From Kitasatospora sp052076145 (GTDB lineage Bacteria; Actinomycetota; Actinomycetes; Streptomycetales; Streptomycetaceae), in the NCBI RefSeq assembly GCF_052076145.1, contig NZ_CP197246.1, positions 3,596,001-3,660,000 of the forward strand: 64,000 bases of DNA, read 5' to 3'. The translations under genes and the position numbers were made by a program. Shown piece by piece: positions 42,479 to 51,409 of this stretch. The notes beneath the pieces were generated by a model. That model did no database searches. It saw only the letters and a program-made list of their open reading frames with translations, and was not told the origin of the DNA. Each line of letters opens with the position of its first letter. The first letter of the stretch is position 1.

Positions 42479-43063
42479 ATGACGTACGACGCGGTGGTGC
42501 TGGCGGGCGGCGGGGCCCGCAGGCTCGGCGGAGCGGACAAGCCCGCGCTGCAGGTCGGTGGGCGGCGGCTGCTCGACCGGGTGCTCGCCGTCTGCCCCGA
42601 CGCCGGCCGGACGGTGGTGGTCGGCCCCGAGCGGGAGACCGCGTACGGCGGCGTCCGGTGGACCCGCGAGGAGCCCCCCGGCGGCGGGCCGGTCGCGGCC
42701 GTCGCGGCCGGGCTCGCCCAGGTGACGGCCGACCGGGTGCTGCTGCTCGCGGCCGACCTGCCCTTCCTGGACCGGCCGACCGTCACCCGCCTGCTCGCCG
42801 CCCTCGACGACGAGGAACAGGACGCCGCCCTGCTGGTCGACGCGGCCGGACGCGACCAGCCGCTCGCCGCCGCCTACCGGACGGCCCCCCTGCGCGCCGC
42901 CCTCGCCACCCTCGGCGAGCCGGCCGGCCTCCCGCTCCGCCGCCTCACCACCCAACTCACCACCACCCGGCTCGCCGACCCGGCAGGCGTCGCGTACGAC
43001 TGCGACACCTGGGAGGAGCTCGCCCAGGCGGAACAGCGCGACCGGGCCGAACAGCACTGCTGA
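42479..43063 (+). CDS. mobA: molybdenum cofactor guanylyltransferase
   Basis: This 194-residue protein begins MTYDAVVLAGGGARRLGGADKP, the nucleotidyltransferase signature of MobA, with DLPFLD as the metal-site region. It attaches GMP to molybdopterin. It lies upstream of moeA with one small gene between, forming a molybdenum cofactor group. Confidence 0.87.
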   Translation: MTYDAVVLAGGGARRLGGADKPALQVGGRRLLDRVLAVCPDAGRTVVVGPERETAYGGVRWTREEPPGGGPVAAVAAGLAQVTADRVLLLAADLPFLDRPTVTRLLAALDDEEQDAALLVDAAGRDQPLAAAYRTAPLRAALATLGEPAGLPLRRLTTQLTTTRLADPAGVAYDCDTWEELAQAEQRDRAEQHC

Positions 43064-43163
43064 AGCCGACTGCGGCGGGTTCTCACGGGGGGCCGTCGGG
43101 CAGGTGAGCGAAACGTCACCGTGGGAGCCGTCCCGGGGTCGTCGGATCAGGCAGCATGGGGCC

Positions 43164-43409
43164 ATGGAGCGCACGCTGGATGACTGGATCACCGAGGCCT
43201 GTACCGAGCTGGGCATCGACCTCGACGTCGATGTCCGGGGGCTGCTCGACCTCGCCCGGGTGGTTGCGCACGGGGTGGACCGCCCGGCCGCGCCGCTCAC
43301 GACCTTCCTGATCGGCTACGCGGCGGCCCAGCAGGGCGGCGGTGCGGAGGCCGTCGCCGCCGCCTCGGCCAAGGCCGCGGGGCTCGCCGAGCGCTGGGCC
43401 GAGGCGTGA
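43164..43409 (+). CDS. DUF6457 small protein
   Basis: This 81-residue acidic helical protein (LDDWITEACTELGID, then HGVDRPAAPLTTFLIGYAAAQ) belongs to a family found beside mobA/moeA in actinobacteria. Its stop overlaps the moeA start (GTGA). Its role in cofactor synthesis is presumed from context only. Confidence 0.75.
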   Translation: MERTLDDWITEACTELGIDLDVDVRGLLDLARVVAHGVDRPAAPLTTFLIGYAAAQQGGGAEAVAAASAKAAGLAERWAEA

Positions 43410-44641
43410 CGGACACCCTGACGGTGCTCTCCGACCTGACGGGGAAAGCGGCAGACGTGACGGAGACCGGCCCGCTCGGCGGGCAGCTGAACGGCTGCCC
43501 GTGGCCGCAGGCCCGCCGGGCCGCGCGGCTGGCGGTGCGTCAACCGCTGCCCGCGACGGAGCTGGAGCTCGCGGCGGCGCTCGGCCACACGCTGGCCGCC
43601 CCGCTCGCCGCACTCACCGACCTGCCCGCCTTCGACACCTCGGCGATGGACGGCTGGGCGGTCGCGGGGCCGGGGCCCTGGCGGACCACCGGCCGGGTGC
43701 TGGCCGGGCAGGCGGCCCCGCCGCTGGCCGACGGCGAGGCGGTGGAGATCGCCACCGGGGCGCAGTTGCCGCCCGGCGCCACGGGCGTGCTGCGCCGCGA
43801 GCACGGCCGCACCGAGCAGGGCCTGCTGCACGCCGGCGGGCCGGTGCCGCCGGGGCAGGACGTGCGGCCGCGCGGTCAGGAGTGCCGCCTCGGGGAGCCG
43901 CTGCTCCCGGCGGGCACGCCCGTCACCCCTGCGGTGCTGGGCCTGGCGGCGGCCTGCGGGCACGACCGGCTCATCGTGCACCGCCGCCCGACCGTCGAGC
44001 TGCTGGTGCTCGGCGACGAGCTGCTCGCGGCGGGCCTGCCGGGGCCCGGCCTGGTCCGGGACGCGCTCGGCCCGATGCTGCCGCCGTGGCTGCTCGCGGC
44101 GGGCGCCGAGGTGATCGGCCGCCGGTACGTCCGGGACGACTTCGGGATGCTCCGGGACGCGGTGCGGCACTCGCCCGCCGACCTGGTGCTCACCACCGGC
44201 GGTACGGCGGCCGGGCCGGTCGACTTCCTGCACGACGCCCTGGTGGCGGCCGGTGGGCGGCTGCTGGTCGACGGCGTGGCCGTCCGGCCGGGGCACCCGA
44301 TGGTGCTGGCCGAACTGCCCGGGGGCCGGCATCTGGTGGGCCTTCCGGGCAATCCGCTGGCGGCCGTCGCGGGCACCGTCACGCTCGCCCTGCCGCTGCT
44401 GCACCGCCTCTCCGGCCGCCCCGCGACACCGGCCTGCCCCGCGACGGCCGCCGCCGACCTCCCCGGGCACGCCACCGACACCCGGCTGCTCCCGGCCGTC
44501 CGGACCGAGCGGGGTGTGCTGCCGCTCGCCTTCGACGGCCCGGCGATGCTGCGCGGTCTCGCGCTGGCCGAGACCCTCGCCGTGGTGCCGCCCGGCGGCG
44601 TACCGGCGGGCGGGCCGGTCGAGCTGCTGGCCGTGCCGTGA
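43406..44641 (+). CDS. moeA: molybdopterin molybdenumtransferase
   Basis: This 411-residue protein has the MoeA signature LPAFDTSAMDGWAV, IATGAQLPPGA and the MoCF domain motif TTGGTAAGPVDFLHDAL. It inserts molybdate into adenylylated molybdopterin. The GTG start and the stop both overlap neighbouring genes, so translation is coupled. Confidence 0.9.
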   Translation: MTDTLTVLSDLTGKAADVTETGPLGGQLNGCPWPQARRAARLAVRQPLPATELELAAALGHTLAAPLAALTDLPAFDTSAMDGWAVAGPGPWRTTGRVLAGQAAPPLADGEAVEIATGAQLPPGATGVLRREHGRTEQGLLHAGGPVPPGQDVRPRGQECRLGEPLLPAGTPVTPAVLGLAAACGHDRLIVHRRPTVELLVLGDELLAAGLPGPGLVRDALGPMLPPWLLAAGAEVIGRRYVRDDFGMLRDAVRHSPADLVLTTGGTAAGPVDFLHDALVAAGGRLLVDGVAVRPGHPMVLAELPGGRHLVGLPGNPLAAVAGTVTLALPLLHRLSGRPATPACPATAAADLPGHATDTRLLPAVRTERGVLPLAFDGPAMLRGLALAETLAVVPPGGVPAGGPVELLAVP

Positions 44642-45708
44642 GCGCGGGCCGGGGCCGCCCCCCGCTGCTGCGGCTGCGCCCGCCGGCCGGGCCGGACGTG
44701 ACGGACGTGCTGCTGCCGGCCCGCCCGGCGGCCCCGCCGCTGCGGCAGGTCGGGCTGCGGTTGGCGCTGGCGCTGCTGGTGCTGGCCGTCACGACGCTGA
44801 TCGTCTGGTTGGACCGGGCCGGGTACCACGACAACGCCGACGACTCGGTGAGCTTCCTGGACGCCGCGTACTACGCGACCGTCACGCTCTCCACCACCGG
44901 CTACGGCGACATCACGCCGGTCAGCGACGGTGCCCGGCTCACCAACATCCTGGTGATCACGCCGCTGCGCGTGGTCTTCCTGATCATCCTGGTCGGCACC
45001 ACCCTGGAGGTGCTGACCGAGCGCACGCGCCAGCAGTGGCGGCTCAACCGCTGGAGGTCCACCGTGCGGGAGCACACCGTCGTCGTCGGGTACGGCACCA
45101 AGGGGCGCAGCGCCGTCGACACGCTGGTCGGCCAGGGGGTGCCGAAGGAGTCGATCGTGGTGGTCGACCCGCAGCGCAAGGTGATCGACCAGGCGACCCG
45201 GGACGGCCTGGTCGGGGTGCTCGGCGACGCGACCCGGACGGACACCCTGATGCGGGCCGAACTCCCCAACGCCGCACGGGTGGTGGTCGCCCCGGAGCGG
45301 GACGACACGGCGGTGCTGGTGACGTTGACGGCGCGCCAGCTGAACAAGTCGGCCACCGTCGTCGCCGCCGTCCGGGAGGACGAGAACGCGCCGCTGCTGC
45401 GGCAGAGCGGGGCGGACGTGGTGGTGACGAGTTCGAGCTCGGCCGGGCGGCTGCTCGGCATGTCGATGCTCAGCCCGCACGCGGGTGCGGTGATGGAGGA
45501 CCTGCTGACGTACGGGACGGGGCTGGACGTGGTCGAGCGCCCGGTCACCCGGGACGAGGCCGGGCGGAGTCCGCGCGAGTGCGAGGACCTGGTGGTCGCG
45601 GTGGTCCGGGGGCACCGGGTGCTGAAGTACACCGAGCCGGAGGCCGCCGTGCTCCAGCTGACCGACCGGGTGATCACCATCCAGCGGGCGGTGCCGCGCA
45701 GCGGCTGA
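44638..45708 (+). CDS. potassium channel with RCK/TrkA-N domain
   Basis: This 356-residue protein from GTG 44638 overlaps the moeA stop (GTGA). It has two membrane helices flanking a pore with the selectivity filter TTGYGD, then a Rossmann RCK domain (HTVVVGYGTKGRSAVDTL), and a C-terminal ligand region. It is a MthK-type two-helix potassium channel gated by a cytoplasmic ligand. Its pairing with moeA has no obvious functional reason. Confidence 0.9.
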   Translation: MSAGRGRPPLLRLRPPAGPDVTDVLLPARPAAPPLRQVGLRLALALLVLAVTTLIVWLDRAGYHDNADDSVSFLDAAYYATVTLSTTGYGDITPVSDGARLTNILVITPLRVVFLIILVGTTLEVLTERTRQQWRLNRWRSTVREHTVVVGYGTKGRSAVDTLVGQGVPKESIVVVDPQRKVIDQATRDGLVGVLGDATRTDTLMRAELPNAARVVVAPERDDTAVLVTLTARQLNKSATVVAAVREDENAPLLRQSGADVVVTSSSSAGRLLGMSMLSPHAGAVMEDLLTYGTGLDVVERPVTRDEAGRSPRECEDLVVAVVRGHRVLKYTEPEAAVLQLTDRVITIQRAVPRSG

Positions 45709-45771
45709 CCCGGCCGGCCGCCAGGCGGGTTGACCCGCGCCCGGCGGGGCGTTGGCAGTAGCGTCGGGGGC

Positions 45772-46749
45772 ATGTATGCGATGACGATCCCCGTGCCCGG
45801 TGGCCCTGAAGCACTCGTCCGGGCCGTGGTGCCCGAGCCGGTGCCCGGCGAGGGCGAGGTGCTGGTCGAGGTGGCGGCGACCGCCGTCAACCGGGCTGAC
45901 CTGCTGCAGCGGCAGGGCTTCTACGACCCGCCGCCGGGCTCGTCCCCGTACCCGGGGCTGGAGTGTTCCGGGCGGATCGCCGCGCTCGGCCCCGGGGTGT
46001 CGGGCTGGGGCGTCGGCGACGAGGTGTGTGCGCTGCTGTCCGGTGGCGGGTACGCCGAGCGGGTCGCCGTGCCGGTCGGCCAGCTGCTGCCCGTCCCGCA
46101 GGGGCTGTCCCTGGAGCAGGCCGCCGCGCTGCCGGAGGTCGCGGCGACGGTCTGGTCGAACGTGTTCATGGTGGCCCACCTGCGGCCCGCCGAGACGGTG
46201 CTGCTGCACGGTGGCGGCAGCGGCATCGGCACGATGGCGATCCAGCTGGCCAAGGCGGTGGGCGCCAGGGTGGTGGTGACGGCGGGCAGTTCGGAGAAGC
46301 TGGCGCGCTGCGCGGAGCTGGGCGCCGACGTCCTGGTCAACTACCGCGAGCAGGACTTCGTGGCGGCCGTCCGGGAGGCCACCGGGGGCGCCGGGGCGGA
46401 TGTCGTCCTCGACATCATGGGTGCCAAGTACCTCCAGCGGAACGTGGACGCCCTGGCCGTCAACGGCCGTCTGGTGATCATCGGTCTCCAGGGCGGCGTC
46501 AAGGCGGAGCTGGACCTCGGCACCCTGCTGCGCAAGCGCGCGGCCGTGGCGGCGACCAACCTGCGCGGCCGCCCGCTGGCCGAGAAGGCGGCGATCGTGG
46601 CGGCCGTCCGCGAGCACGTCTGGCCCCTGGTCGAGGCGGGGGTGGTCAAGCCGGTCGTCGACCGGGTGCTGCCGCTGGCCGAGGCCGCCACCGCCCACCG
46701 CGTGGTGGAGGCGGGCGAGCAGGTCGGCAAGGTCGTGCTGCGGGCGTGA
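45772..46749 (+). CDS. NAD(P)H-quinone oxidoreductase, zinc-independent MDR family
   Basis: This 325-residue protein of the QOR/PIG3 type has the GroES-like N-terminus (VNRADLLQRQGFYDPPPGSSPYPG in outline), and a Rossmann domain with LHGGGSGIGTMAIQLAKAVGA. No catalytic zinc ligands are present. It reduces quinones or other alpha-beta unsaturated carbonyls with NADPH. Confidence 0.9.
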   Translation: MYAMTIPVPGGPEALVRAVVPEPVPGEGEVLVEVAATAVNRADLLQRQGFYDPPPGSSPYPGLECSGRIAALGPGVSGWGVGDEVCALLSGGGYAERVAVPVGQLLPVPQGLSLEQAAALPEVAATVWSNVFMVAHLRPAETVLLHGGGSGIGTMAIQLAKAVGARVVVTAGSSEKLARCAELGADVLVNYREQDFVAAVREATGGAGADVVLDIMGAKYLQRNVDALAVNGRLVIIGLQGGVKAELDLGTLLRKRAAVAATNLRGRPLAEKAAIVAAVREHVWPLVEAGVVKPVVDRVLPLAEAATAHRVVEAGEQVGKVVLRA

Positions 46750-46964
46750 GCGCCCGGCGTTCTCGGCCCGGCCGGATCCGATCCGATCTGTTGATCAGTC
46801 AGTGATCATGCAGTGGTGCGGAATTGACGGAACATCATCTCTGGTGATCGATGAATTGATCGGTTCTTTCCAATTTCTACTTCGGCCTACGGTGTGACAA
46901 TATCCAGCCACTGAGTTGCTGGTGGCGACGGGCAAGCCCCGCCGCGAGCTCCCTGGGGTTGGTC
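46750..46964 (+). promoter_or_regulatory. AT-richer promoter region of the cyclase-like/STAND cluster
   Basis: This 215-bp region is clearly lower in GC than its surroundings. It holds four TGATC(A/G) elements (46792, 46803, 46845, 46857) and a TTGACG (46824-46829) that could be a -35. It is the only non-coding gap before the five-gene cluster, and probably holds its regulated promoter. Confidence 0.45.
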
Positions 46965-47747
46965 ATGAACACACCGCAGAGACCGGAACGAGCGAGCCGC
47001 AGACTGCTCTTCCGGGTGGACGTCAAGAAGTACGGGCCGAGGGTGCTGTCGGAGCACCTCGGGGTGCAGGAGGTGCTCTCCGGGCTGATCGACCGGGCGG
47101 CTGGGGAGGCCGGTCTCGACCGGTCGGGCTGGGAGGAGCAGGTCGGCGGGGACTCCGTGCTGGCCTTCGTCCCGGAGCAGGACGAGGCTGAGCTGCGGCT
47201 GGTCGACGGCTTCGTCCGGGCCCTGATGGCGGGCCTGGCCGAGCACAACGGGCAGGCGCCGGAGGGCGTCCGCTGCCGGGTCCGGATGGCCGTGCACCAC
47301 GGCCTGGCCGAGCCGGGGCCGCTCGGTCACGGCGGCCCGGCGCCGGTGCTCGTCTCCCGGCTGGTCGACAGCCCGCAGCTGAGCCGGGCGCTGGACGGCT
47401 CACCGGACGCCGGGCTGGCCCTGGCCCTCTCCCGGCAGGTCTTCCAGGACACCGTGCTCCAGCGGCGGACGAGCCTGCGCCCGGCCGACTTCCGCGAGGT
47501 GCGGGTCGCCCTCCCGGCGAAGGACTTCGAGGAGCCGGCCTGGCTCTGGGTGCCGGGCGGTGACGTGCACCGGCTCGACCTCGACGACCCGCCCGCACCA
47601 CCTGCCGCGCCCGCCGCGCCCGCCGAGCCCGCCGGGCCTGCCGCGCCCGGCCCGGCCGAGCCGGCCGGCGCCCAGGTGGTCAACCACTTCCACGGGTCGG
47701 TGGACGCCAGGCGGGCCAACTTCGGTGTCTCCCAAGGCCGAAGATGA
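46965..47747 (+). CDS. nucleotidyl-cyclase-fold protein with C-terminal signalling motif
   Basis: In this 260-residue protein, residues about 12-200 follow the class III nucleotidyl cyclase pattern: FRVDVKKYG with Asp19, GGDSVLAFVP with Asp63, VRCRVRMAVHHGL, and SRLVDSPQL. The two Asp are 44 apart, the spacing of the metal ligands in true cyclases, but the catalytic Asn four before the Arg is Val. An Ala/Pro-rich linker leads to a 23-residue tail with Asn-His-Phe-His-Gly that recurs at the N-terminus of the next protein. The ATG overlap (ATGA) couples it to that gene. It may be a degenerate cyclase acting as a sensor or effector. Confidence 0.6.
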   Translation: MNTPQRPERASRRLLFRVDVKKYGPRVLSEHLGVQEVLSGLIDRAAGEAGLDRSGWEEQVGGDSVLAFVPEQDEAELRLVDGFVRALMAGLAEHNGQAPEGVRCRVRMAVHHGLAEPGPLGHGGPAPVLVSRLVDSPQLSRALDGSPDAGLALALSRQVFQDTVLQRRTSLRPADFREVRVALPAKDFEEPAWLWVPGGDVHRLDLDDPPAPPAAPAAPAEPAGPAAPGPAEPAGAQVVNHFHGSVDARRANFGVSQGRR

Positions 47748-49813
47748 ACGCCCCGGAGGAGCCGCCCGCAGCCTCCCCGCCCGCCGCGCCCCCGCCCGCC
47801 GGCCCGCAGCCCGCCGAGAGCCTCGGCCCAGGCGTGCACAACCACTTCCACGGCCAGGTCAACGCGGCGGGCGCGCACTTCGGCACCGGCGCCGAACAGC
47901 CCACCGGCCGCCGCAGCAACACCGGCAACCTCTCCGAGGCCGAGGTCGGCGAGCTGCTGGTGGGGTACGTCCGCCCGGCGCCGTACGAGGAGGCACTCGG
48001 GGCGCTGCACCGGGAGCGGGTGGTACTGCTGACCGGGCCCGCCGGTACGGGAAAGCGCAGCGGAGCGGTCAATCTGCTGCGGGAGGTCACCTCCGGCCCG
48101 CTGCGGCTGCTCTCACCCGTCCTCGCCGCCGACGAGCTGGCGAAGGCGCCGTACGAGCGCGGCTGGGGCTACGCCCTGCTCAACCGGACGGAGGAACTCG
48201 CGGGCGGGGAGCCGCAGGACTTCGGCTGGCGGCAGGTCCGGGACCAGGTCCTCGCCTGCGGTGCCTACCTGGTGGTCACCGCCAGGGCCGAGCGGTTCAC
48301 CCCGGGGGCGCCCAGCTCGCTGACCCCGGTGCGCTGGGCCGCCCCGGACCCGGTCGAGGTGCTGCGGACGGCCCTCGGGCACGCCGGGTGCGACGGGCCG
48401 ACCGTCGAGCTGGCGCTGCTCCACCGCCACGAGGACGCCACACCCCGCGAGCTGGCCCGGATCGCCGGGCGGATCGCCGACGGGGAGCCGCCCGAGCAGG
48501 TCTGGGCCGAGCGCACCTCCGCCCTCGACCCCGAGGTCACCGCCTGGTTCGAGGCCCGGCCCGAGCCGCGCCCGTTGCTGTCGGTGGTCGCACTGGCCTT
48601 CGTCCCGGGCGCCGGGGAGCGGGACTTCGAGCGGGTGCTGAGCCTGCTCCGGTCCGCCCTGGAGCGTGAAGGCGCGGGGGAGGACGGCCCGGCCGAGGGC
48701 GGGGAGACCACCTTCCGGCCGCTGCGGGCCGAGCTGACCACCGAGGGCGGGCTGATCACCACCACCAGGCTGCTGGTCGGCGCGCTTCCCCGCAACGCCG
48801 TGGTGTTCCGCCGCGCCGCCCACCGGGCGCAAGTCCTGCGCGAGCTCTGGCAGCGCTACCACAACGAGCTGTGGGACGGCGTCCGGCGCTGGCTCGGCCT
48901 GCTCGTGGAGGCGGCCGACCCGGCCGAGGACGCGGAGCTCCAGGTCTCCGTCGCCGCCGGGCTCGCACTGCTCGCCCGCGCGGCCTTCGAGGAGGTCCTG
49001 ACGCAGTACCTCTGGCCCTGGACGGGGCGCGCCAGCACCCCGGCCGAGCGCCTCACCGCCGTCTACACACTCTGGTGGATGGCGATGGACGACGAGGTGG
49101 CCGCGGCCGCGCTGGACATCGCCCGGCGCTGCGCCTGCGACCGCGACCCCATGCGCCGCGGTCTCGCCGCGCTGGTGTTCGGCGGTGAGCTCGGGGTGCG
49201 CTTCCCCGCCGAGGCGGTGCGCTGGATCTGGCACGTCGCGGGTCAGGAACCGGCCGGTGAGGTGCTGGCCGTCGAGGAGCTGGGGCGGCTCTTCGCCGGC
49301 CTGGTCGACTACGGCGAGGACACCCAGGTGGTGCTGGGGGTGCTGCGCAGCCGGGCGGCGCGCTTCATCGACCGGCCGTACTCGTACCGGCCGAGGGAGC
49401 TGGCCCGGCAGGCCGCACTGGCGGTGCTGGAGGCGGAGAGCCCGCGCGGCGGCTCGACGGCGGCCGGGCTGCTGCTCGGCGCGGAGCCGGCGAGCGAGCC
49501 GGCCCGCCGGGAGCGGGCCGAACTGCTCGCCGATCTCTGGGCCCCGCTGCTGCGGGCCCTGCCGACCATGGGCCGGGCCCGGCGCTCGCTCTTCGCCTGC
49601 CTGCGGACGGTCGACCGGTCGGGCGCCGACCCGCAGGGGGATCTGGGTCTGATCGGCGGCGAGCTGGAGGCGAGGCTGAGCCCGCGCGAGTGGCAGGCCC
49701 TGGTACTGGGCCTGCAACGGCTCGCCGCGGCGCCCGCCGGGCGGCTCGGCAAGGGCGAGGCGCTGCGGTTGCTGGACGCCCTGCAACGGGCCGGCACCCG
49801 GCCCGGGGACTGA
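47744..49813 (+). CDS. STAND-like P-loop NTPase with N-terminal shared motif
   Basis: This 689-residue protein has a Pro-rich start, then the shared motif (31-47: VHNHFHGQVNAAGAHFG), a linker, and a P-loop domain with Walker A GPAGTGK (98-104) and a hydrophobic strand LVVTAR for the following motif. The remaining 400 residues are helical and Ala/Leu/Arg-rich, like the HEAT/TPR-type sensor regions of STAND/NLR proteins. It is coupled to the cyclase-like gene. It is likely to oligomerise on ligand binding and seed its partner. No known family name could be assigned. Confidence 0.6.
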   Translation: MNAPEEPPAASPPAAPPPAGPQPAESLGPGVHNHFHGQVNAAGAHFGTGAEQPTGRRSNTGNLSEAEVGELLVGYVRPAPYEEALGALHRERVVLLTGPAGTGKRSGAVNLLREVTSGPLRLLSPVLAADELAKAPYERGWGYALLNRTEELAGGEPQDFGWRQVRDQVLACGAYLVVTARAERFTPGAPSSLTPVRWAAPDPVEVLRTALGHAGCDGPTVELALLHRHEDATPRELARIAGRIADGEPPEQVWAERTSALDPEVTAWFEARPEPRPLLSVVALAFVPGAGERDFERVLSLLRSALEREGAGEDGPAEGGETTFRPLRAELTTEGGLITTTRLLVGALPRNAVVFRRAAHRAQVLRELWQRYHNELWDGVRRWLGLLVEAADPAEDAELQVSVAAGLALLARAAFEEVLTQYLWPWTGRASTPAERLTAVYTLWWMAMDDEVAAAALDIARRCACDRDPMRRGLAALVFGGELGVRFPAEAVRWIWHVAGQEPAGEVLAVEELGRLFAGLVDYGEDTQVVLGVLRSRAARFIDRPYSYRPRELARQAALAVLEAESPRGGSTAAGLLLGAEPASEPARRERAELLADLWAPLLRALPTMGRARRSLFACLRTVDRSGADPQGDLGLIGGELEARLSPREWQALVLGLQRLAAAPAGRLGKGEALRLLDALQRAGTRPGD

Positions 49814-49837
49814 CATTTGTCAAGGAGGGGACCTGAG

Positions 49838-51409
49838 TTGGACAACGACACCTACCCCATTGTGGCCGAACGGCAGCTCGACCGGCTGCCCGCCGCCCGG
49901 AGGTTCCGCAGCAACCCCGCCCGGGAATCCGGCGACCTGCTGCCCGTCAGCTCGTACCAGAAACTGGTCTACCGGATCGGCGAGGAGTACGTCGTCGACG
50001 ACGGCACCTTCACCCTGAACGACCCGAGGGTGCGGGCCGCGACCTCGGTGACGCTGGTGGACTGCCGCAAGGACGTCCCGATCGTGGTCGACCTGAAGCT
50101 GGGCTCGCACGAGGCCGAACAGTTCACCGTCCGGGCGGAGTTCGCCTGCGGGGTGATCGAGGCGGGCCAGGTGGTGCAGGACGGGCGGCAGATCCGCACC
50201 AACCTGCTCGGCTACCTGGGCGGCTGCCCGCGCATCCACGACATCGCGCAGCAGCACGGCATCGACGAGCTGCTCCAGGTACGGGAGTTGGTGCAGACCC
50301 AGATCCGCGCCTACACCGAGATCCAGCCGCCCTCGTACCCGGGCATGGTGGTGCGGGTGATCGGGACGGACGTGCTGACGCCCTCGCTGCTCAGGGAGTT
50401 GGAGTACGCCCGAAGAGTGCAGGAGCGCGAGCACGAGGAGGCGATCGCACGCCGGGAGCGGGCGCTGCGGATCACCCGGCTCGACCAGCGCAACAGCCAC
50501 GTCGTCCGGACGGACAAGCTCGACCTCGACCAGGAGTACGACACCCTGGCCCGTGGCTACGCGCAGGACAACCGCCGGTCGGAGCGGAAGGAGGCGATCG
50601 ACGAGCAGCTGCACACCCATGACCTCCAGGATCTCGACCAGCACGGCGATCTGGGCCGCCGTCGCCGGGGCAACGAGTTCGCCCGCGAGGAGGCGGAGGC
50701 CGACTACCTGGCGATCGGCGAGGACATCGCGGGGCAGCTGCGGCTCGCCCACCAGCGCGGCGAGATCAGCTCGGAGCGGCTCTTCCAGCAGCTGGACCAC
50801 CTTGACCAGCGCTCCTACGGGCGGAGCAACGAGCAGCGCGCGCTGGATCGCGAGGACATCCGCTGGGAGGCGGGCCGGGAGGACCAGCGCCGGGCGGAGG
50901 AACGCCAGGAGAAGGTGCAGGAGATGGAGCGCCAGCGCCTGCACCTGCAGATCGAGACGGAGGAGCGCCGGGCCGCCGCCGCCCAACAGCGCGACGAGCA
51001 CCGCTGGACGGTCGAGCGGGAGGACCGCCGCGCCCAGGCGCACCAGGATGCCGCCCGGGAGGCGCGGATGGCCGAGCTCAAGCGCCGTCACGACGACCAG
51101 CAGCGCCGGTTGGAGATGAGCTTCGAGCTGCGCCGCTCGGCCATCCAGAAGGGTTACGGCGACAGCAGTATCGAGGAGTTGGAGAGATTCGTGGGGGGCC
51201 TGGAGAACTACGACCGCCAGCAGGACGGGGACGGCCCGGCAGCGGCCGGCGCCGTCCCCGCCGCCGAGGAGCGGAGACGGGAGCTGGCCGAGGCCGCCGA
51301 GCCCGACCGCCTGCGCAAGCAGGGTGGGCCGGCCCCGGTGGCCGAGGAGGACAGCGGTGCGGAGCGTGACAACGACGTCTCCGGCGACGTGTGGAGGTTC
51401 GGTGGCTGA
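49838..51409 (+). CDS. SPFH/band-7-like coiled-coil protein
   Basis: This 523-residue protein from TTG 49838 has AAGGAGGGG 7 bases upstream. The first roughly 190 residues have alternating strands with VTLVDCRKDVPIVVDLKLGS and a helix ending LLRELEYARRVQE, a layout resembling SPFH domains. Residues about 200-450 are extremely charged (Arg/Glu/Gln) coiled coil. The end is Pro/Glu-rich. There is no membrane helix or signal. It probably assembles as a scaffold, perhaps on the membrane protein encoded next. Confidence 0.55.
   Translation: MDNDTYPIVAERQLDRLPAARRFRSNPARESGDLLPVSSYQKLVYRIGEEYVVDDGTFTLNDPRVRAATSVTLVDCRKDVPIVVDLKLGSHEAEQFTVRAEFACGVIEAGQVVQDGRQIRTNLLGYLGGCPRIHDIAQQHGIDELLQVRELVQTQIRAYTEIQPPSYPGMVVRVIGTDVLTPSLLRELEYARRVQEREHEEAIARRERALRITRLDQRNSHVVRTDKLDLDQEYDTLARGYAQDNRRSERKEAIDEQLHTHDLQDLDQHGDLGRRRRGNEFAREEAEADYLAIGEDIAGQLRLAHQRGEISSERLFQQLDHLDQRSYGRSNEQRALDREDIRWEAGREDQRRAEERQEKVQEMERQRLHLQIETEERRAAAAQQRDEHRWTVEREDRRAQAHQDAAREARMAELKRRHDDQQRRLEMSFELRRSAIQKGYGDSSIEELERFVGGLENYDRQQDGDGPAAAGAVPAAEERRRELAEAAEPDRLRKQGGPAPVAEEDSGAERDNDVSGDVWRFGG

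Noticed and set aside
43876..46698. Long minus-strand open frame (about 940 codons)
   Set aside because: Antisense to moeA, the potassium channel and the quinone oxidoreductase, with no coding-like composition.
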